Below, piece by piece: positions 1-8,596 of a stretch of 22,626 bases of DNA. The notes beneath the pieces are model-generated. The model did not search any database. It saw only the letters and a program-made list of their open reading frames with translations, and had not been told where the DNA came from. Each line of letters opens with the position of its first letter. Position 1 is the first letter of the stretch. The translations under genes and the position numbers were made by a program. Origin of the DNA: an uncultured Acidimicrobium sp. (GTDB lineage Bacteria > Actinomycetota > Acidimicrobiia > Acidimicrobiales > Ilumatobacteraceae); the NCBI GenBank assembly GCA_903895515.1, contig CAITUB010000228.1, positions 1-22,626 on the forward strand. The letters run 5' to 3'.

Positions 1-238
1 GGATCAGGCGAGTAGCGGGAAAGGAGCGCATCGACCACACCACTTTTTGCGAGCGCTCCTCATATGAACGTTTCGCTGAACTGCAGTCCTTCGGTTAGCA
101 AGATGGACAGCCCCAACTCCGCCCGCTTCCATTTCGTCGAATCGGGGAGACATCCCGACGACAATGCCGGCCGGGGGGCTGCAGTACAGCGAAGCACCGT
201 ACGAGCGAGTACACGCAGATGAGCGTCGAGAACTTCTT
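1..238. other. Leader region upstream of rsmH, no gene recognised
   Basis: No convincing coding region is visible. In many bacteria mraZ would lie here or just upstream, but I see no MraZ-like peptide. One frame is open from the left edge to a TAG at 96-98 (31 codons); it could be the tail of an upstream gene but matches nothing I recognise. An 8-bp perfect inverted repeat (22-29 with 53-60, AGGAGCGC/GCGCTCCT, 23-base loop) and a smaller one (142-146 with 154-158) are present. No TGGGN repeats of the MraZ-operator kind and no clear promoter were found, so the promoter of the cluster may lie outside the window. Confidence 0.5.
22..60. repeat. 8-bp inverted repeat in the dcw leader
   Basis: AGGAGCGC at 22-29 is the exact reverse complement of GCGCTCCT at 53-60, separated by 23 bases that include a T5 run. 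It is not followed by a T tract, so it is not a canonical terminator for either strand. It could be a weak hairpin or an operator; function unknown. Confidence 0.45.
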
Positions 239-1192
239 ATGAACTCACTAGCAGCCAACTCAACGTTCAATCATGAGCCAGTGATGGCCAATGAAATCAC
301 TGAACTCTTCGGTGCAGTTCCACACGGTGTGGTCGTGGACGCAACGTTGGGCGGGGCAGGCCACACAATGCGACTGCTCACTACGTATCCGTGGATGAGC
401 GTGTTTGGAATTGACCAAGACCCAATGGCCATTGAGCATGCGCGTAAGGTTTCGCCGCAATTCGATGGACGACTGATGTTTCATCAAGGTCGCTTTGATG
501 GAGTGTCCGAATTTTTGCAGATGCATCATGTGCCAGAAATTTCTGGCGCTCTGTTCGACCTAGGTGTTTCTTCGCCGCAGTTCGACGAGGCAGATCGCGG
601 GTTTTCGTATCGCAACGACGGCCCTCTCGACATGCGAATGGATACCACGCAAGAGTTCAGTGCACTTGATGTGGTGAACGGTTATGAAGTTCAGCAGCTG
701 GCCGATGTATTGCGCGACCATGCAGATGAGCGTTTTGCTTTCCGTATTGCCAAGGCAATAGTTGCCGCACGTCCAGTAATGACCACTTCAGCACTCGCAG
801 AAATTGTCGCTAATGCAATTCCGGCACCAGCACGCCGCACAGGTGGTCATCCAGCAAAGCGCACGTTCCAAGCAATTCGAATTGAAGTAAACAAAGAACT
901 CGAAATTTTGCCGAAGGCAATTTCGGACGCAATTGCTGCCACGCAAGTTGGCGGTCGAATCGCTGTGTTGTCATATCACTCAGGTGAAGACCGCATTGTG
1001 AAGCAAGCTTTCCGTGATGCCGAGACTCGTCCAGGCGTAACCACCATCGCATCACCGTTTCAACACCATTTGTCCTCGGGCAAGTTGGTGAAGAAGGTGC
1101 GCGTTGCAGAACATGCATCTGCAGAAGAAATTGAACGCAACCCTCGCGCATCGTCTGCGCGACTCAGGGTTATCGAAAAGGTCGGCTGCTGA
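239..1192 (+). CDS. rsmH: 16S rRNA (cytosine-1402 N4)-methyltransferase RsmH (MraW)
   Basis: RsmH uses S-adenosylmethionine to methylate N4 of C1402 in the decoding centre of 16S rRNA, in the cytoplasm. The 317-residue product matches the usual length of about 310. Visible motifs are HEPVM at 12-16, the SAM-binding stretch VVDATLGGAGH at 31-41, GIDQDP at 57-62, FDLGVSSPQFD at 106-116, the segment RGFSYR at 120-125, KRTFQAIRIEVN at 207-218 and SYHSGEDRIVK at 245-255. The last is usually SFHSLEDR, so the Leu is replaced by Gly249. I chose the ATG at 239 because HEPVM then sits about 12 residues in, as in homologues; the frame is open further upstream to 164 but that extension looks non-coding. 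It is the first gene of the dcw cluster, one base before the ftsL-like gene. Confidence 0.95.
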   Translation: MNSLAANSTFNHEPVMANEITELFGAVPHGVVVDATLGGAGHTMRLLTTYPWMSVFGIDQDPMAIEHARKVSPQFDGRLMFHQGRFDGVSEFLQMHHVPEISGALFDLGVSSPQFDEADRGFSYRNDGPLDMRMDTTQEFSALDVVNGYEVQQLADVLRDHADERFAFRIAKAIVAARPVMTTSALAEIVANAIPAPARRTGGHPAKRTFQAIRIEVNKELEILPKAISDAIAATQVGGRIAVLSYHSGEDRIVKQAFRDAETRPGVTTIASPFQHHLSSGKLVKKVRVAEHASAEEIERNPRASSARLRVIEKVGC

Positions 1193-1193
1193 G

Positions 1194-1685
1194 ATGGCGT
1201 TAGCGATCAACACAGAACGGGTGCCGCAACGGCGACCACGTGGTGAACAATCGATACCCCCTGAACGCCATCTCACAGTCATCCCTGGTACGTCAAAGCG
1301 AACCATTTTGTTCTTCAGCACCATGGTGCTTGGGCTATTCGTTGTGGTGTCGTCAGTGATTGGTCTGCAGGCGTACATCGCAGGACAACAATTGAAGTTG
1401 GATCATCTGACGAGTGAAATATCACTGTCACGTCAGTATCACGATGAATTGCGTCAGCAGCGAGCTGCATTGTTGGCTCCTGAGTATCTTCGCGAACAGG
1501 CAATGGCCATGATGATGACACCAGGTCTTGGTTCGAAGTTCGTAGAAATACCACAAGATGTGGTTGCATCAGTCGTGATCTCGACTGGGAAGATGAACCC
1601 GGCGTTTGCGGATCCATCGAATATCGCATCGTTGAATCCACTCGCCAATTTGGGCGTAGCGCAAAATGAGGTGACGCAGCCATGA
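1194..1685 (+). CDS. ftsL: FtsL-like divisome protein (septum formation initiator type)
   Basis: This is a 163-residue bitopic membrane protein in the ftsL position between rsmH and ftsI. It has a basic, proline-rich cytoplasmic tail (about 1-36), one hydrophobic segment (about 37-60), and a coiled-coil-like stretch rich in Leu, Gln, Glu and Arg (about 61-95) ending in LAPEYLREQA, a pattern typical of FtsL/DivIC proteins. FtsL scaffolds FtsQ, FtsB/DivIC and FtsW-FtsI at the septum. A tail of about 50 residues after the coiled coil has no recognised domain. The ATG at 1194 follows the rsmH stop by one base; the frame is open upstream but overlaps rsmH. The stop overlaps the ftsI start as ATGA. 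Family assignment rests on position and topology because FtsL sequences are poorly conserved. Confidence 0.82.
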   Translation: MALAINTERVPQRRPRGEQSIPPERHLTVIPGTSKRTILFFSTMVLGLFVVVSSVIGLQAYIAGQQLKLDHLTSEISLSRQYHDELRQQRAALLAPEYLREQAMAMMMTPGLGSKFVEIPQDVVASVVISTGKMNPAFADPSNIASLNPLANLGVAQNEVTQP

Positions 1686-3553
1686 GTATCGCTGCCGGAT
1701 CCCGCGGACGTCGTCACGAGCCACAACGCGCTGGCGACATGGCTCGTGCGGCTGCACGGCAAACCGTACGAACGCTGACAGAAGACCTCAAGCCAGGAAA
1801 AATCTCGCATCGCTTGGCGTATGTGCGAATTGCTGTGTCGCTGATGTTGTGTGCGATGTTGTTGCGCACGGGCTACTTGCAAACGATTGGGTCGGGTCAA
1901 TATCGCGATGCGAGTGTTTCCCAGCGCACACGGGTGAACACGGTGTATGCCGAACGTGGGTCCATTCTTGATCGCAATGGTCTTGAACTTGCAATACCAG
2001 TTCCGCTGCGCACGGTGTATGCAGACCCGCGTGAAGTTGTAGACGCAGTTGGAACAGCTCACGCAGTTGCCGCGTTGTTGGGGATGAATCCTGAAGCAGA
2101 AGTTGCACTTGCGGAAAAGTTGCAAGATAAGACGAAGAGTTTCACCTACATTGCACGTCAGGCTTCACAAGAAGTTGCTGACTCGCTCATCGCGCTGGAG
2201 CTGCCGGGCGTGTCGGCGTACAACGAATCTGGTCGCGAACTGACAAGTGACGGGTTGCGCGCTTTGGTCGGTCGCACCGACCCAGACGGACTCGGAACTT
2301 CTGGACTTGAAAAGCAATTCGATATTTTGCTCGCTGGTGTGAACGGACGACAAGTGCGCGAGGTGAGTGCAAAGGGCCAGTCCATTCCGGCCACGCAAGA
2401 CAACAGCGTTGCGGCAATTGCTGGAAAAACCTTGGTGACCACCATTGATCGCAATATTCAGTTCCAGGTTGATGGCATTTTGGCTCAGCAGGTAGCGCGC
2501 CTCCAGGCGCGAAGCGGAACTGCGATCGTGATGGATTCTGCAACGGGCGAAATTTTCGCAATGTCAACACTGCGCTTAAACGAAGACGGCACATATTCAG
2601 CCGATTCGGGAAACATCGCTGCCGTTGAAGCAAACGAACCTGGCTCGGTAGCAAAGGTATTCAGCATTGCTGCTGCAATCAACGAAGGCAAGGTTGACCC
2701 AACGACGGTGTTCAATGTTCCACCAACGTTTATTGCAAACAAGGGAACGAAATGGCAGCAGCCAATCAACGACGCTTATCCACACGGATTAGAAGACATG
2801 TCCGTTCGAAAAATCATTGTTGATTCATCAAACGTGGGAACGCTGATGATCGGACAAACTATTGGTTCGGATACGTTGCACGATTATTTGAAGTCGTTTG
2901 GATTTGGCGCAAAGTCAGCAATTGATTTCCCTGGAGAAACAAAGGGAATCCTGCAATCTGCAGACAAGTGGGCGGGTGCCAAGAAATTCACTACGTCGTA
3001 TGGTTACGGTTATTCGGCAACAGCCTTGCAATTGATTGCAGGAGTAAACGTGGTCGCAAATAATGGAAATTATGTCGCACCTCGATTGGTGACGGCAACA
3101 GTGACGAAGGACGGCCTGAATGAGCCGATTGCTGCAACTGAACAGCACGCTGTCATCACTCCAGAAACCGCTGCGACGATGCGCTCGCTAATGACCGATG
3201 TTGTGTGCTTCGGAACTGCAACTCTTGGAAAAGTTCCTGGCATGACTGTTGCAGGAAAGACCGGAACCGCTTACAAGCGTCAAGACAACGGAACATATGT
3301 TGCAGACGATGGTTCACGCTCGTACTTCGCAAGTTTCATCGGATTCATTCCTGCACAGCAACCACGATTCACCGTGTTGGTGTCGATTGACGAACCAAAT
3401 GCTGACTCGATGGATCGCTTCGGTGGAACTGCAGCCGCTCCAGTATTCGCAAACATCGCACAAGTACTCATTAGCGAACTCGATATTCGTCCAACTGCAG
3501 CCGATCTCGGTTGTCCAAAAGAGCGTCCAGCAGAGCTCGGACCAAAGCACTAG
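1682..3553 (+). CDS. ftsI: Class B penicillin-binding protein, septal transpeptidase FtsI (PBP3)
   Basis: FtsI cross-links septal peptidoglycan on the outer face of the membrane, working with FtsW. The 623-residue protein has a basic cytoplasmic tail, one membrane anchor (about 46-64), a PBP dimerisation domain starting near ERGSILDRNG (91-100), and a transpeptidase domain. The catalytic motifs are all intact: SVAK with Ser322 and Lys325, SSN at 382-384, and KTGT at 526-529. There are no PASTA repeats. The start overlaps the ftsL-like stop (ATGA) and the next gene begins 2 bases after its stop, so translation is probably coupled. The transpeptidase body looks complete, with an additional short polar tail after about residue 600. 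Confidence 0.95.
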   Translation: MSIAAGSRGRRHEPQRAGDMARAAARQTVRTLTEDLKPGKISHRLAYVRIAVSLMLCAMLLRTGYLQTIGSGQYRDASVSQRTRVNTVYAERGSILDRNGLELAIPVPLRTVYADPREVVDAVGTAHAVAALLGMNPEAEVALAEKLQDKTKSFTYIARQASQEVADSLIALELPGVSAYNESGRELTSDGLRALVGRTDPDGLGTSGLEKQFDILLAGVNGRQVREVSAKGQSIPATQDNSVAAIAGKTLVTTIDRNIQFQVDGILAQQVARLQARSGTAIVMDSATGEIFAMSTLRLNEDGTYSADSGNIAAVEANEPGSVAKVFSIAAAINEGKVDPTTVFNVPPTFIANKGTKWQQPINDAYPHGLEDMSVRKIIVDSSNVGTLMIGQTIGSDTLHDYLKSFGFGAKSAIDFPGETKGILQSADKWAGAKKFTTSYGYGYSATALQLIAGVNVVANNGNYVAPRLVTATVTKDGLNEPIAATEQHAVITPETAATMRSLMTDVVCFGTATLGKVPGMTVAGKTGTAYKRQDNGTYVADDGSRSYFASFIGFIPAQQPRFTVLVSIDEPNADSMDRFGGTAAAPVFANIAQVLISELDIRPTAADLGCPKERPAELGPKH

Positions 3554-3555
3554 CC

Positions 3556-5007
3556 ATGGGCGCATCGCCGGCCGCGACCGGCCAGATGACATTGCATCAT
3601 CTGGTGAACTCCGCACAACTCGGCGAGCACGGATTATTGGTTGAACTGGTTGGCGGCGATGTTGTCATTGCCGACGTCACGCATGACTCGCGACAGGTTC
3701 GTGCCGGTGCATTGTTCTGCTGTGTCGATGGCATGCAGGTGAATGGTCATGAATTTGCACAACAGGCCGTAGATGCCGGTGCATCAGCACTGCTTGTGGA
3801 TCACGCATTGTCAATTGACGTTCCGCAAGTTGTGGTAACCGATGTGCGTCACGCAATGGGTCATGTGGCTGCTGCGCTGTATAACTTTCCGAGCTCAAGA
3901 ATGCATGTGGTCGGCGTAACCGGAACGAATGGGAAGACGACGACGGCACATCTGCTTGCAGAGATTTTGCGAGCACATGGATGGAAAACCGAAGTCATAG
4001 GAACCCTGACAGGTGCTCGAACCACTCCAGAATCAACTGACTTGCAACGAACGCTGAGTGAGTGTGAGCGCAATGGTGTGCAAGCAGTAGTTATGGAAGT
4101 GACATCCCATGCATTAGAGCTGCATCGCGTAGCGGGAACGACTTTTCAAGTGGCCGTGTTTACGAATCTGTCTCAAGACCATTTGGATTTTCATCACACC
4201 ATGGAAAGGTATTTCGCAGCCAAGGCAAAATTGTTTGCGAAAGAATATTCGGCATGCGGTGTAGTCAATCGTGACGATGTGCATGGCCAACTTCTACTCG
4301 ACACGATGACTATTGATTCAATGTCGTTTGGAATGAGCGACGTTGCTCATGTGCAGATGGATGCTCGTCATATTGAATACGAAATTGACGGCGTTCATAT
4401 GCGCGCGCAGTTGGGCGGGCAGTTCAACGTGATGAATTCGCTCGCCGCGGTATCTGCAGCCCGTGCACTTGGCGTTTCACTGGCAGAGATTGCTGATGGA
4501 CTTGGTCGTGCTACCGCTGTACCTGGCCGATTTGAATCGATTGATGCGGGGCAATCCTTCGATGTGATTGTGGATTACGCGCACACACCAGATGCGTTAG
4601 AACGAGTGCTTGATTCTTCACGTTCATTGATGAGCGAGGATGGGAAGCTGATTGTGGTGTTTGGTTGCGGAGGTGACCGTGACACTGAAAAGCGTCAGCC
4701 GATGGGTGAAATCGCAGGCACAAAGGCAGATGTTGTAGTGATTACTTCTGACAACCCTCGATCTGAGTCTGGGGCTGAGATTGCTGCACAGATCAATGCT
4801 GGAGTAAGAGCAGCAGATTCGCATAAAGTGCTGAGCACTGAATTAGATCGTCGTGCCGCTATTGGCAAGGCGTTTTCCATTGCACGCCCCGGAGATGTTG
4901 TTGTGATTGCAGGAAAGGGTCACGAAAACACTCAAACCATTGGAACTGAAATTTTTCCGTTTAGCGACGCACAAGTCGCTCGTGAACTTCTAGGAGCTCA
5001 ATCATGA
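3556..5007 (+). CDS. murE: UDP-MurNAc-L-Ala-D-Glu:meso-diaminopimelate ligase MurE
   Basis: MurE is the cytoplasmic ATP-dependent ligase that adds the third amino acid of the peptidoglycan stem peptide. From the ATG at 3556 it has 483 residues, a normal length. Visible motifs: the substrate-domain THDSR near 42-46, the P-loop GTNGKTTT at 123-130, EVTSHALE at 181-188, VPGRFE, VDYAHTP, GCGGDRD at 371-377, DNPRSE at 399-404 and AGKGHE near the end. The DNPR tetrapeptide marks meso-diaminopimelate specificity rather than lysine. The frame can start at a TTG at 3511, but that would overlap ftsI by 43 bases; the ATG 2 bases after the ftsI stop is preferred, and ATG 3586 is another option. The stop overlaps mraY (ATGA). 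murF, which normally follows murE, is absent. Confidence 0.95.
   Translation: MGASPAATGQMTLHHLVNSAQLGEHGLLVELVGGDVVIADVTHDSRQVRAGALFCCVDGMQVNGHEFAQQAVDAGASALLVDHALSIDVPQVVVTDVRHAMGHVAAALYNFPSSRMHVVGVTGTNGKTTTAHLLAEILRAHGWKTEVIGTLTGARTTPESTDLQRTLSECERNGVQAVVMEVTSHALELHRVAGTTFQVAVFTNLSQDHLDFHHTMERYFAAKAKLFAKEYSACGVVNRDDVHGQLLLDTMTIDSMSFGMSDVAHVQMDARHIEYEIDGVHMRAQLGGQFNVMNSLAAVSAARALGVSLAEIADGLGRATAVPGRFESIDAGQSFDVIVDYAHTPDALERVLDSSRSLMSEDGKLIVVFGCGGDRDTEKRQPMGEIAGTKADVVVITSDNPRSESGAEIAAQINAGVRAADSHKVLSTELDRRAAIGKAFSIARPGDVVVIAGKGHENTQTIGTEIFPFSDAQVARELLGAQS
4992..4996 (+). promoter_or_regulatory. Ribosome binding site for mraY
   Basis: AGGAG lies inside the 3' end of murE with 7 bases to the ATG at 5004. 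It supports that start and re-initiation at the ATGA overlap. Confidence 0.7.
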
Positions 5008-6050
5008 TTGCCGTATTAATCGCTGGTGCCGTAGGAATGTTGGTATCACTAGCTGGCACGCGCGCGCTCATTTCATTTTTTCAGCGCTTGGGGAAAGGCC
5101 AACCAATTCTTGGTGCCGAAGACCACGGTCCTGCACATCAAATGGCCAAACAGGGAACACCGACGATGGGTGGAATTGCCATTCTGCTAGCTGGTTTCTT
5201 GGGCTGGCTGGTTGCTCACTTGCGAGATGGACTTCCATTTTCAGACCAAGCGGCAATTATTTGGCTTTCGGTATTCGTGTTGGCAACGATCGGATTCCTT
5301 GACGACTTTCTAAAAGTTCAACGTCAGCACAATCGTGGAATTTTCTGGAAGAAAAAGGGTTGGATCACGTTCGGAATCACCGCGGTACTGATGTTCATCT
5401 TGGCGTCAACCACTGGCGTCGCTCAAACCATTTCGTTCACTCGCGCAATGAGTCCAGGCTGGCATTTGTCTGGTCCGTTATTTATTGCCTGGACAGCCAT
5501 CATGGTGTGGAGCACGACGAATGCAGTCAATGTCACGGACGGTTTAGATGGACTAGCTGCTGGCTCGGCACTCTTTGGTTTCTTGGCCTTCACCATCATT
5601 GCGTATTGGGCTTTTCGTAACCCGCGTATCTACGACATGGTGAACCCGCTCGATCTAGCAGTGCTCTCGGCAGCTCTTGCTGGGGCATGCGGTGGGTTCC
5701 TGTGGTGGAACGCGGCACCTGCCCGAATATTTATGGGCGATGTCGGTGCGCTTGGGTTGGGTGCTGCCCTTGGAACATTGGCAGTTACCACGAATACACA
5801 TTTGATGTTGCCAATTATCTGTGGCATCAACGTGTTCGAAGCCGGTTCGGTTGCCGTGCAAATGGGCGTGTTCAAAGCTTCGGGCAGGAAGAAGCGATTG
5901 CTCAAGATGTCGCCGATTCACCACCACTTCGAATTGAGTGGCTGGCCAGAAACCACCGTCATCATTCGATTCTGGATCATCTCAGGAATTTGTGTTGCAA
6001 CAGCTGTTGCAATCTTTATCGCCGACTTCACCAATCAAGTGTCACGATGA
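5004..6050 (+). CDS. mraY: Phospho-MurNAc-pentapeptide transferase MraY (lipid I synthase)
   Basis: MraY moves phospho-MurNAc-pentapeptide from UDP to undecaprenyl phosphate, making lipid I in the cytoplasmic membrane. The 348-residue product is polytopic, with about ten hydrophobic segments. Key motifs are present: the GTPTMGG segment at 51-57, the DD pair at Asp100-Asp101, NAVNVTDGLDGL at 173-184, FMGDVGALGLG at 243-253 with Asp246, and the HHH loop at 306-308 within PIHHHFE. The gene overlaps both murE and murD by ATGA and has an upstream AGGAG. It directly follows murE here, whereas in most dcw clusters murF lies between the two. Confidence 0.96.
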   Translation: MIAVLIAGAVGMLVSLAGTRALISFFQRLGKGQPILGAEDHGPAHQMAKQGTPTMGGIAILLAGFLGWLVAHLRDGLPFSDQAAIIWLSVFVLATIGFLDDFLKVQRQHNRGIFWKKKGWITFGITAVLMFILASTTGVAQTISFTRAMSPGWHLSGPLFIAWTAIMVWSTTNAVNVTDGLDGLAAGSALFGFLAFTIIAYWAFRNPRIYDMVNPLDLAVLSAALAGACGGFLWWNAAPARIFMGDVGALGLGAALGTLAVTTNTHLMLPIICGINVFEAGSVAVQMGVFKASGRKKRLLKMSPIHHHFELSGWPETTVIIRFWIISGICVATAVAIFIADFTNQVSR

Positions 6051-7393
6051 CCCAAGGCTCCCCATCAACCTTCGTATTTGGGTTGGCTGTAGCGGGGCGC
6101 GCGGTTGCTACGTCGCTGCGTGAGCGTGGCGCTGAAGTCGTAGTTGGTGATGACAAGTTGACCGATGAACACAGATCATTCGCTCAGTCAATTGGTGCGC
6201 GCGTAGTGGACATTGCTCGCGATGGGGAATTGCAGCGCGTGATGAGTTCGGTGAGTGTGCTTTCTCCTGCGCCAGGTGTTGCTGAAAACCACGGAGTCAT
6301 TCGTAGCGCGCGTGAAAATGGAGTTTCCATTCAGTCAGAAATTGAAATTGCCTATCGCATGGAACTGCTTCGTAGTGATGGCCCGCGACCGATGGTGGCA
6401 ATTACCGGAACTGACGGCAAGACCACAACGACGTTGATGGCCAATGCGATGCTGCGTTCGGCAGGATTGCGTTCTGAGGCAGTGGGCAACACCGAAGTGC
6501 CACTCATTGAGTCGCTTGCTACCGAAGCGCAGGCCTTTGCAATTGAGTGTTCAAGTTTTCGTCTCGAGCACACCGAGCTATTTCGAGCCCAAGCTTCAGC
6601 TTGGTTGAACATTGCACCAGATCACTTGGACTGGCACAGCAGTTATCAAAAATATTTTGATGCCAAAGCAAAGATGTGGGCGAATTGCCTACCAACCGAT
6701 GTTGTAGTTGCTCCCATTGAAGATGTAAACATTTGTGCAGTGGCTCGTGCGAGTGCTGCTCGCGTGGTCACGTTTGGTGCTGCCGATGGCGACTATCGCG
6801 TTGTCGGAAACGAATTGTGCGGACCGTCCGGCCCAATCATGAACGTTTCGCGCATGAAGCGTTCATTGCCACACGATGTGACCAATGCGCTCGCAGCAGC
6901 GGTGTGTATGGAGAGTGGACTTGCAAGTGCTGAACATGTAGCGCGCGCGTTGGAACAGTTTGAAAATGCACCGCACAGAATTCAGTTTGTTGCCGAGATT
7001 GGTGGTGTGCGCTGGTTCAACGATTCGAAGGCAACAAGTCCACACGCGGCGAGCGTGGCGTTGCGCGCATTCGACAGCATTGTGCTCATTGCTGGAGGAA
7101 AGAACAAAGGGCTTGATCTTTCGCAGATGGCAAGTGAACCGCATCGGATGAGGGCTGTTGTTGCCATTGGTGCATCTGCAGACGACATTGCGCGAGCCTT
7201 TAGCGGTGTATGCACCGTAGTGAAAGCCGAGAACATGAACTCTGCTGTTGTACAAGCAAACGAGCTATCGCGTAATGGCGATGTCGTTGTCCTGTCGCCG
7301 GGATGCACCAGTTACGACTGGTACTCAAACTACGGTGAACGTGGCGATGATTTCATGAAATGCGTTCGTGAACTATCAGGAAATACTCGCTAG
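6047..7393 (+). CDS. murD: UDP-MurNAc-L-alanine:D-glutamate ligase MurD
   Basis: MurD adds D-Glu to UDP-MurNAc-L-Ala using ATP in the cytoplasm. The 448-residue product has a Rossmann-like N-terminal domain (FGLAVAGRA near 11-19), the central ATPase with P-loop GTDGKTTT at 121-128, SSFRLE at 169-174, LNIAPDHLDWH at 187-197 and, in the C-terminal half, NDSKATSPHAA and SPGCTSYD. These last two match the usual NDSKATNPHAA and SPACASFD, which separate MurD from MurC, MurE and MurF. The P-loop has Asp where Asn is usual (GTNGK). The chosen ATG overlaps the mraY stop (ATGA); the frame is open up to 5687 but that part is antisense-like shadow of mraY. The stop codon lies inside the ftsW ribosome binding site. 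Confidence 0.95.
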   Translation: MTQGSPSTFVFGLAVAGRAVATSLRERGAEVVVGDDKLTDEHRSFAQSIGARVVDIARDGELQRVMSSVSVLSPAPGVAENHGVIRSARENGVSIQSEIEIAYRMELLRSDGPRPMVAITGTDGKTTTTLMANAMLRSAGLRSEAVGNTEVPLIESLATEAQAFAIECSSFRLEHTELFRAQASAWLNIAPDHLDWHSSYQKYFDAKAKMWANCLPTDVVVAPIEDVNICAVARASAARVVTFGAADGDYRVVGNELCGPSGPIMNVSRMKRSLPHDVTNALAAAVCMESGLASAEHVARALEQFENAPHRIQFVAEIGGVRWFNDSKATSPHAASVALRAFDSIVLIAGGKNKGLDLSQMASEPHRMRAVVAIGASADDIARAFSGVCTVVKAENMNSAVVQANELSRNGDVVVLSPGCTSYDWYSNYGERGDDFMKCVRELSGNTR

Positions 7394-7398
7394 GAGGG
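7392..7398 (+). promoter_or_regulatory. Ribosome binding site for ftsW
   Basis: AGGAGGG, one of the strongest Shine-Dalgarno sequences in the window, overlaps the murD TAG stop and lies 4 bases before the GTG at 7403. It decides the ftsW start. Confidence 0.8.
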
Positions 7399-7402
7399 CA
7401 CT

Positions 7403-8593
7403 GTGGCAACAAACGTTTCAACTTCGCTAACACCGGCTCAACGTCGCCGCGCTGTGCTCGACAAAAAAGGTGTCGGCACTACGCGTCGCTTAACTACCGC
7501 AGCGCCAAACAAAGTGTTCTGGGGAATTCTCGCCGTCACGTCGTTGCTTACGGTGTTCGGATTGATGATGGTGTTGTCGGCAACTTCTATTGAGGCTGTG
7601 AACAGGGGAGGCTCGCCGTGGGCAATGTTCCAGAAGCAGTTCATGTGGGCGATATTTGGTTTGTTTGCAGGAATCACCACATATCGCATGCCGTATCACC
7701 AGTGGCACGGCATTGCTAAATACGCGCTGTGGGCTTCGTACGGGCTCATGGTGTTGCCTCTCGTTCCAGGATTGGGATTGGAAATTAACGGTGCGCGCGC
7801 GTGGGTGGCTCTAGGTCCAATTCGTTTTCAACCTTCCGAAGTGCTGAAGGTAACCATGTTGTTGTATTGCGCAAGCGTGTTGTCGCGGAGGCGTGCTGAA
7901 ATGGCAAATTGGGAACGCACGCTGAAGCCAGTGATGTTGGCCTGGGCAATCACTGTGACGTTGTGCGTGTTGTTACAAAAAGATCTTGGCGCTGCAATTG
8001 TGTTTACGTGCATCGTGATGGCGACTCTGTTCATAGCGGGGGCGCCAATTCGATGGATGGTGACGATGACTGGGGCTTTCACCGTTGTGTCACTTGTGTT
8101 GATCGCATCCAGTTCGCGATTGCAACATCGTTTTTTCTCATATTGGGATCTCGAAGCAAACAAAGGCCACTGGGCATACCAAGTGTGGCAATCCGTTTTA
8201 AGTATCGCTAATGGTGGAATTGCTGGAGTTGGCGTAGGCCAAGGAACTGGCAAGTGGGGTTACGTTCCACTAGCGCATAGCGATTTTATTTTTGCAATCA
8301 TTGCCGAAGAGTTTGGACTCATTGGAACCGTTGGCGTCATCGGTGGTTTCATCGTGCTGTTGTCGCTTGGCATGCAAGCAGCCAAGGGTGCTCGCGACCA
8401 TTACGGAGCGCTTCTTGCCGGTGGAATCACAACATGGCTCTGCGTACAAGCACTCATCAATATCGGAGGCGTTATCGGCGCAATGCCAGTAACTGGACTC
8501 ACCTTGCCACTCATGTCTTACGGTGGATCTTCACTGTTTATGACGATGGCAGCTGTCGGTCTGTTGCTGAACGTTGCGCGTAATATGAAGTAG
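7403..8593 (+). CDS. ftsW: Septal peptidoglycan glycosyltransferase FtsW (SEDS family)
   Basis: FtsW is the membrane SEDS enzyme that polymerises lipid II at the septum with its partner FtsI. The 396-residue protein has a basic cytoplasmic N-terminus of about 37 residues and around ten membrane segments. Family motifs are GPIRFQPSE at 138-146, KDLG at 193-196, AHSDFIFAIIAEE at 291-303 with the catalytic-position Asp294, and PVTGLTLPLMSYGGSS at 362-377. Position between murD and murG identifies it as FtsW rather than RodA. It starts with GTG behind a strong ribosome binding site and ends 3 bases before murG. No PBP domain is fused to it. Confidence 0.95.
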   Translation: MATNVSTSLTPAQRRRAVLDKKGVGTTRRLTTAAPNKVFWGILAVTSLLTVFGLMMVLSATSIEAVNRGGSPWAMFQKQFMWAIFGLFAGITTYRMPYHQWHGIAKYALWASYGLMVLPLVPGLGLEINGARAWVALGPIRFQPSEVLKVTMLLYCASVLSRRRAEMANWERTLKPVMLAWAITVTLCVLLQKDLGAAIVFTCIVMATLFIAGAPIRWMVTMTGAFTVVSLVLIASSSRLQHRFFSYWDLEANKGHWAYQVWQSVLSIANGGIAGVGVGQGTGKWGYVPLAHSDFIFAIIAEEFGLIGTVGVIGGFIVLLSLGMQAAKGARDHYGALLAGGITTWLCVQALINIGGVIGAMPVTGLTLPLMSYGGSSLFMTMAAVGLLLNVARNMK

Positions 8594-8596
8594 GTC

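Noticed and set aside
3..98. Edge-open 31-codon frame as the end of mraZ
   Set aside because: The peptide has no recognisable MraZ feature and the upstream sequence is not available.
164..238. Upstream extension of rsmH to an ATG at 164
   Set aside because: It would add 25 residues before the conserved HEPVM start region of RsmH; the ATG at 239 gives the family's normal length.
5687..6046. Upstream extension of murD by 120 codons
   Set aside because: It lies entirely inside mraY in another frame; the ATG at 6047 overlaps the mraY stop and gives a normal MurD.
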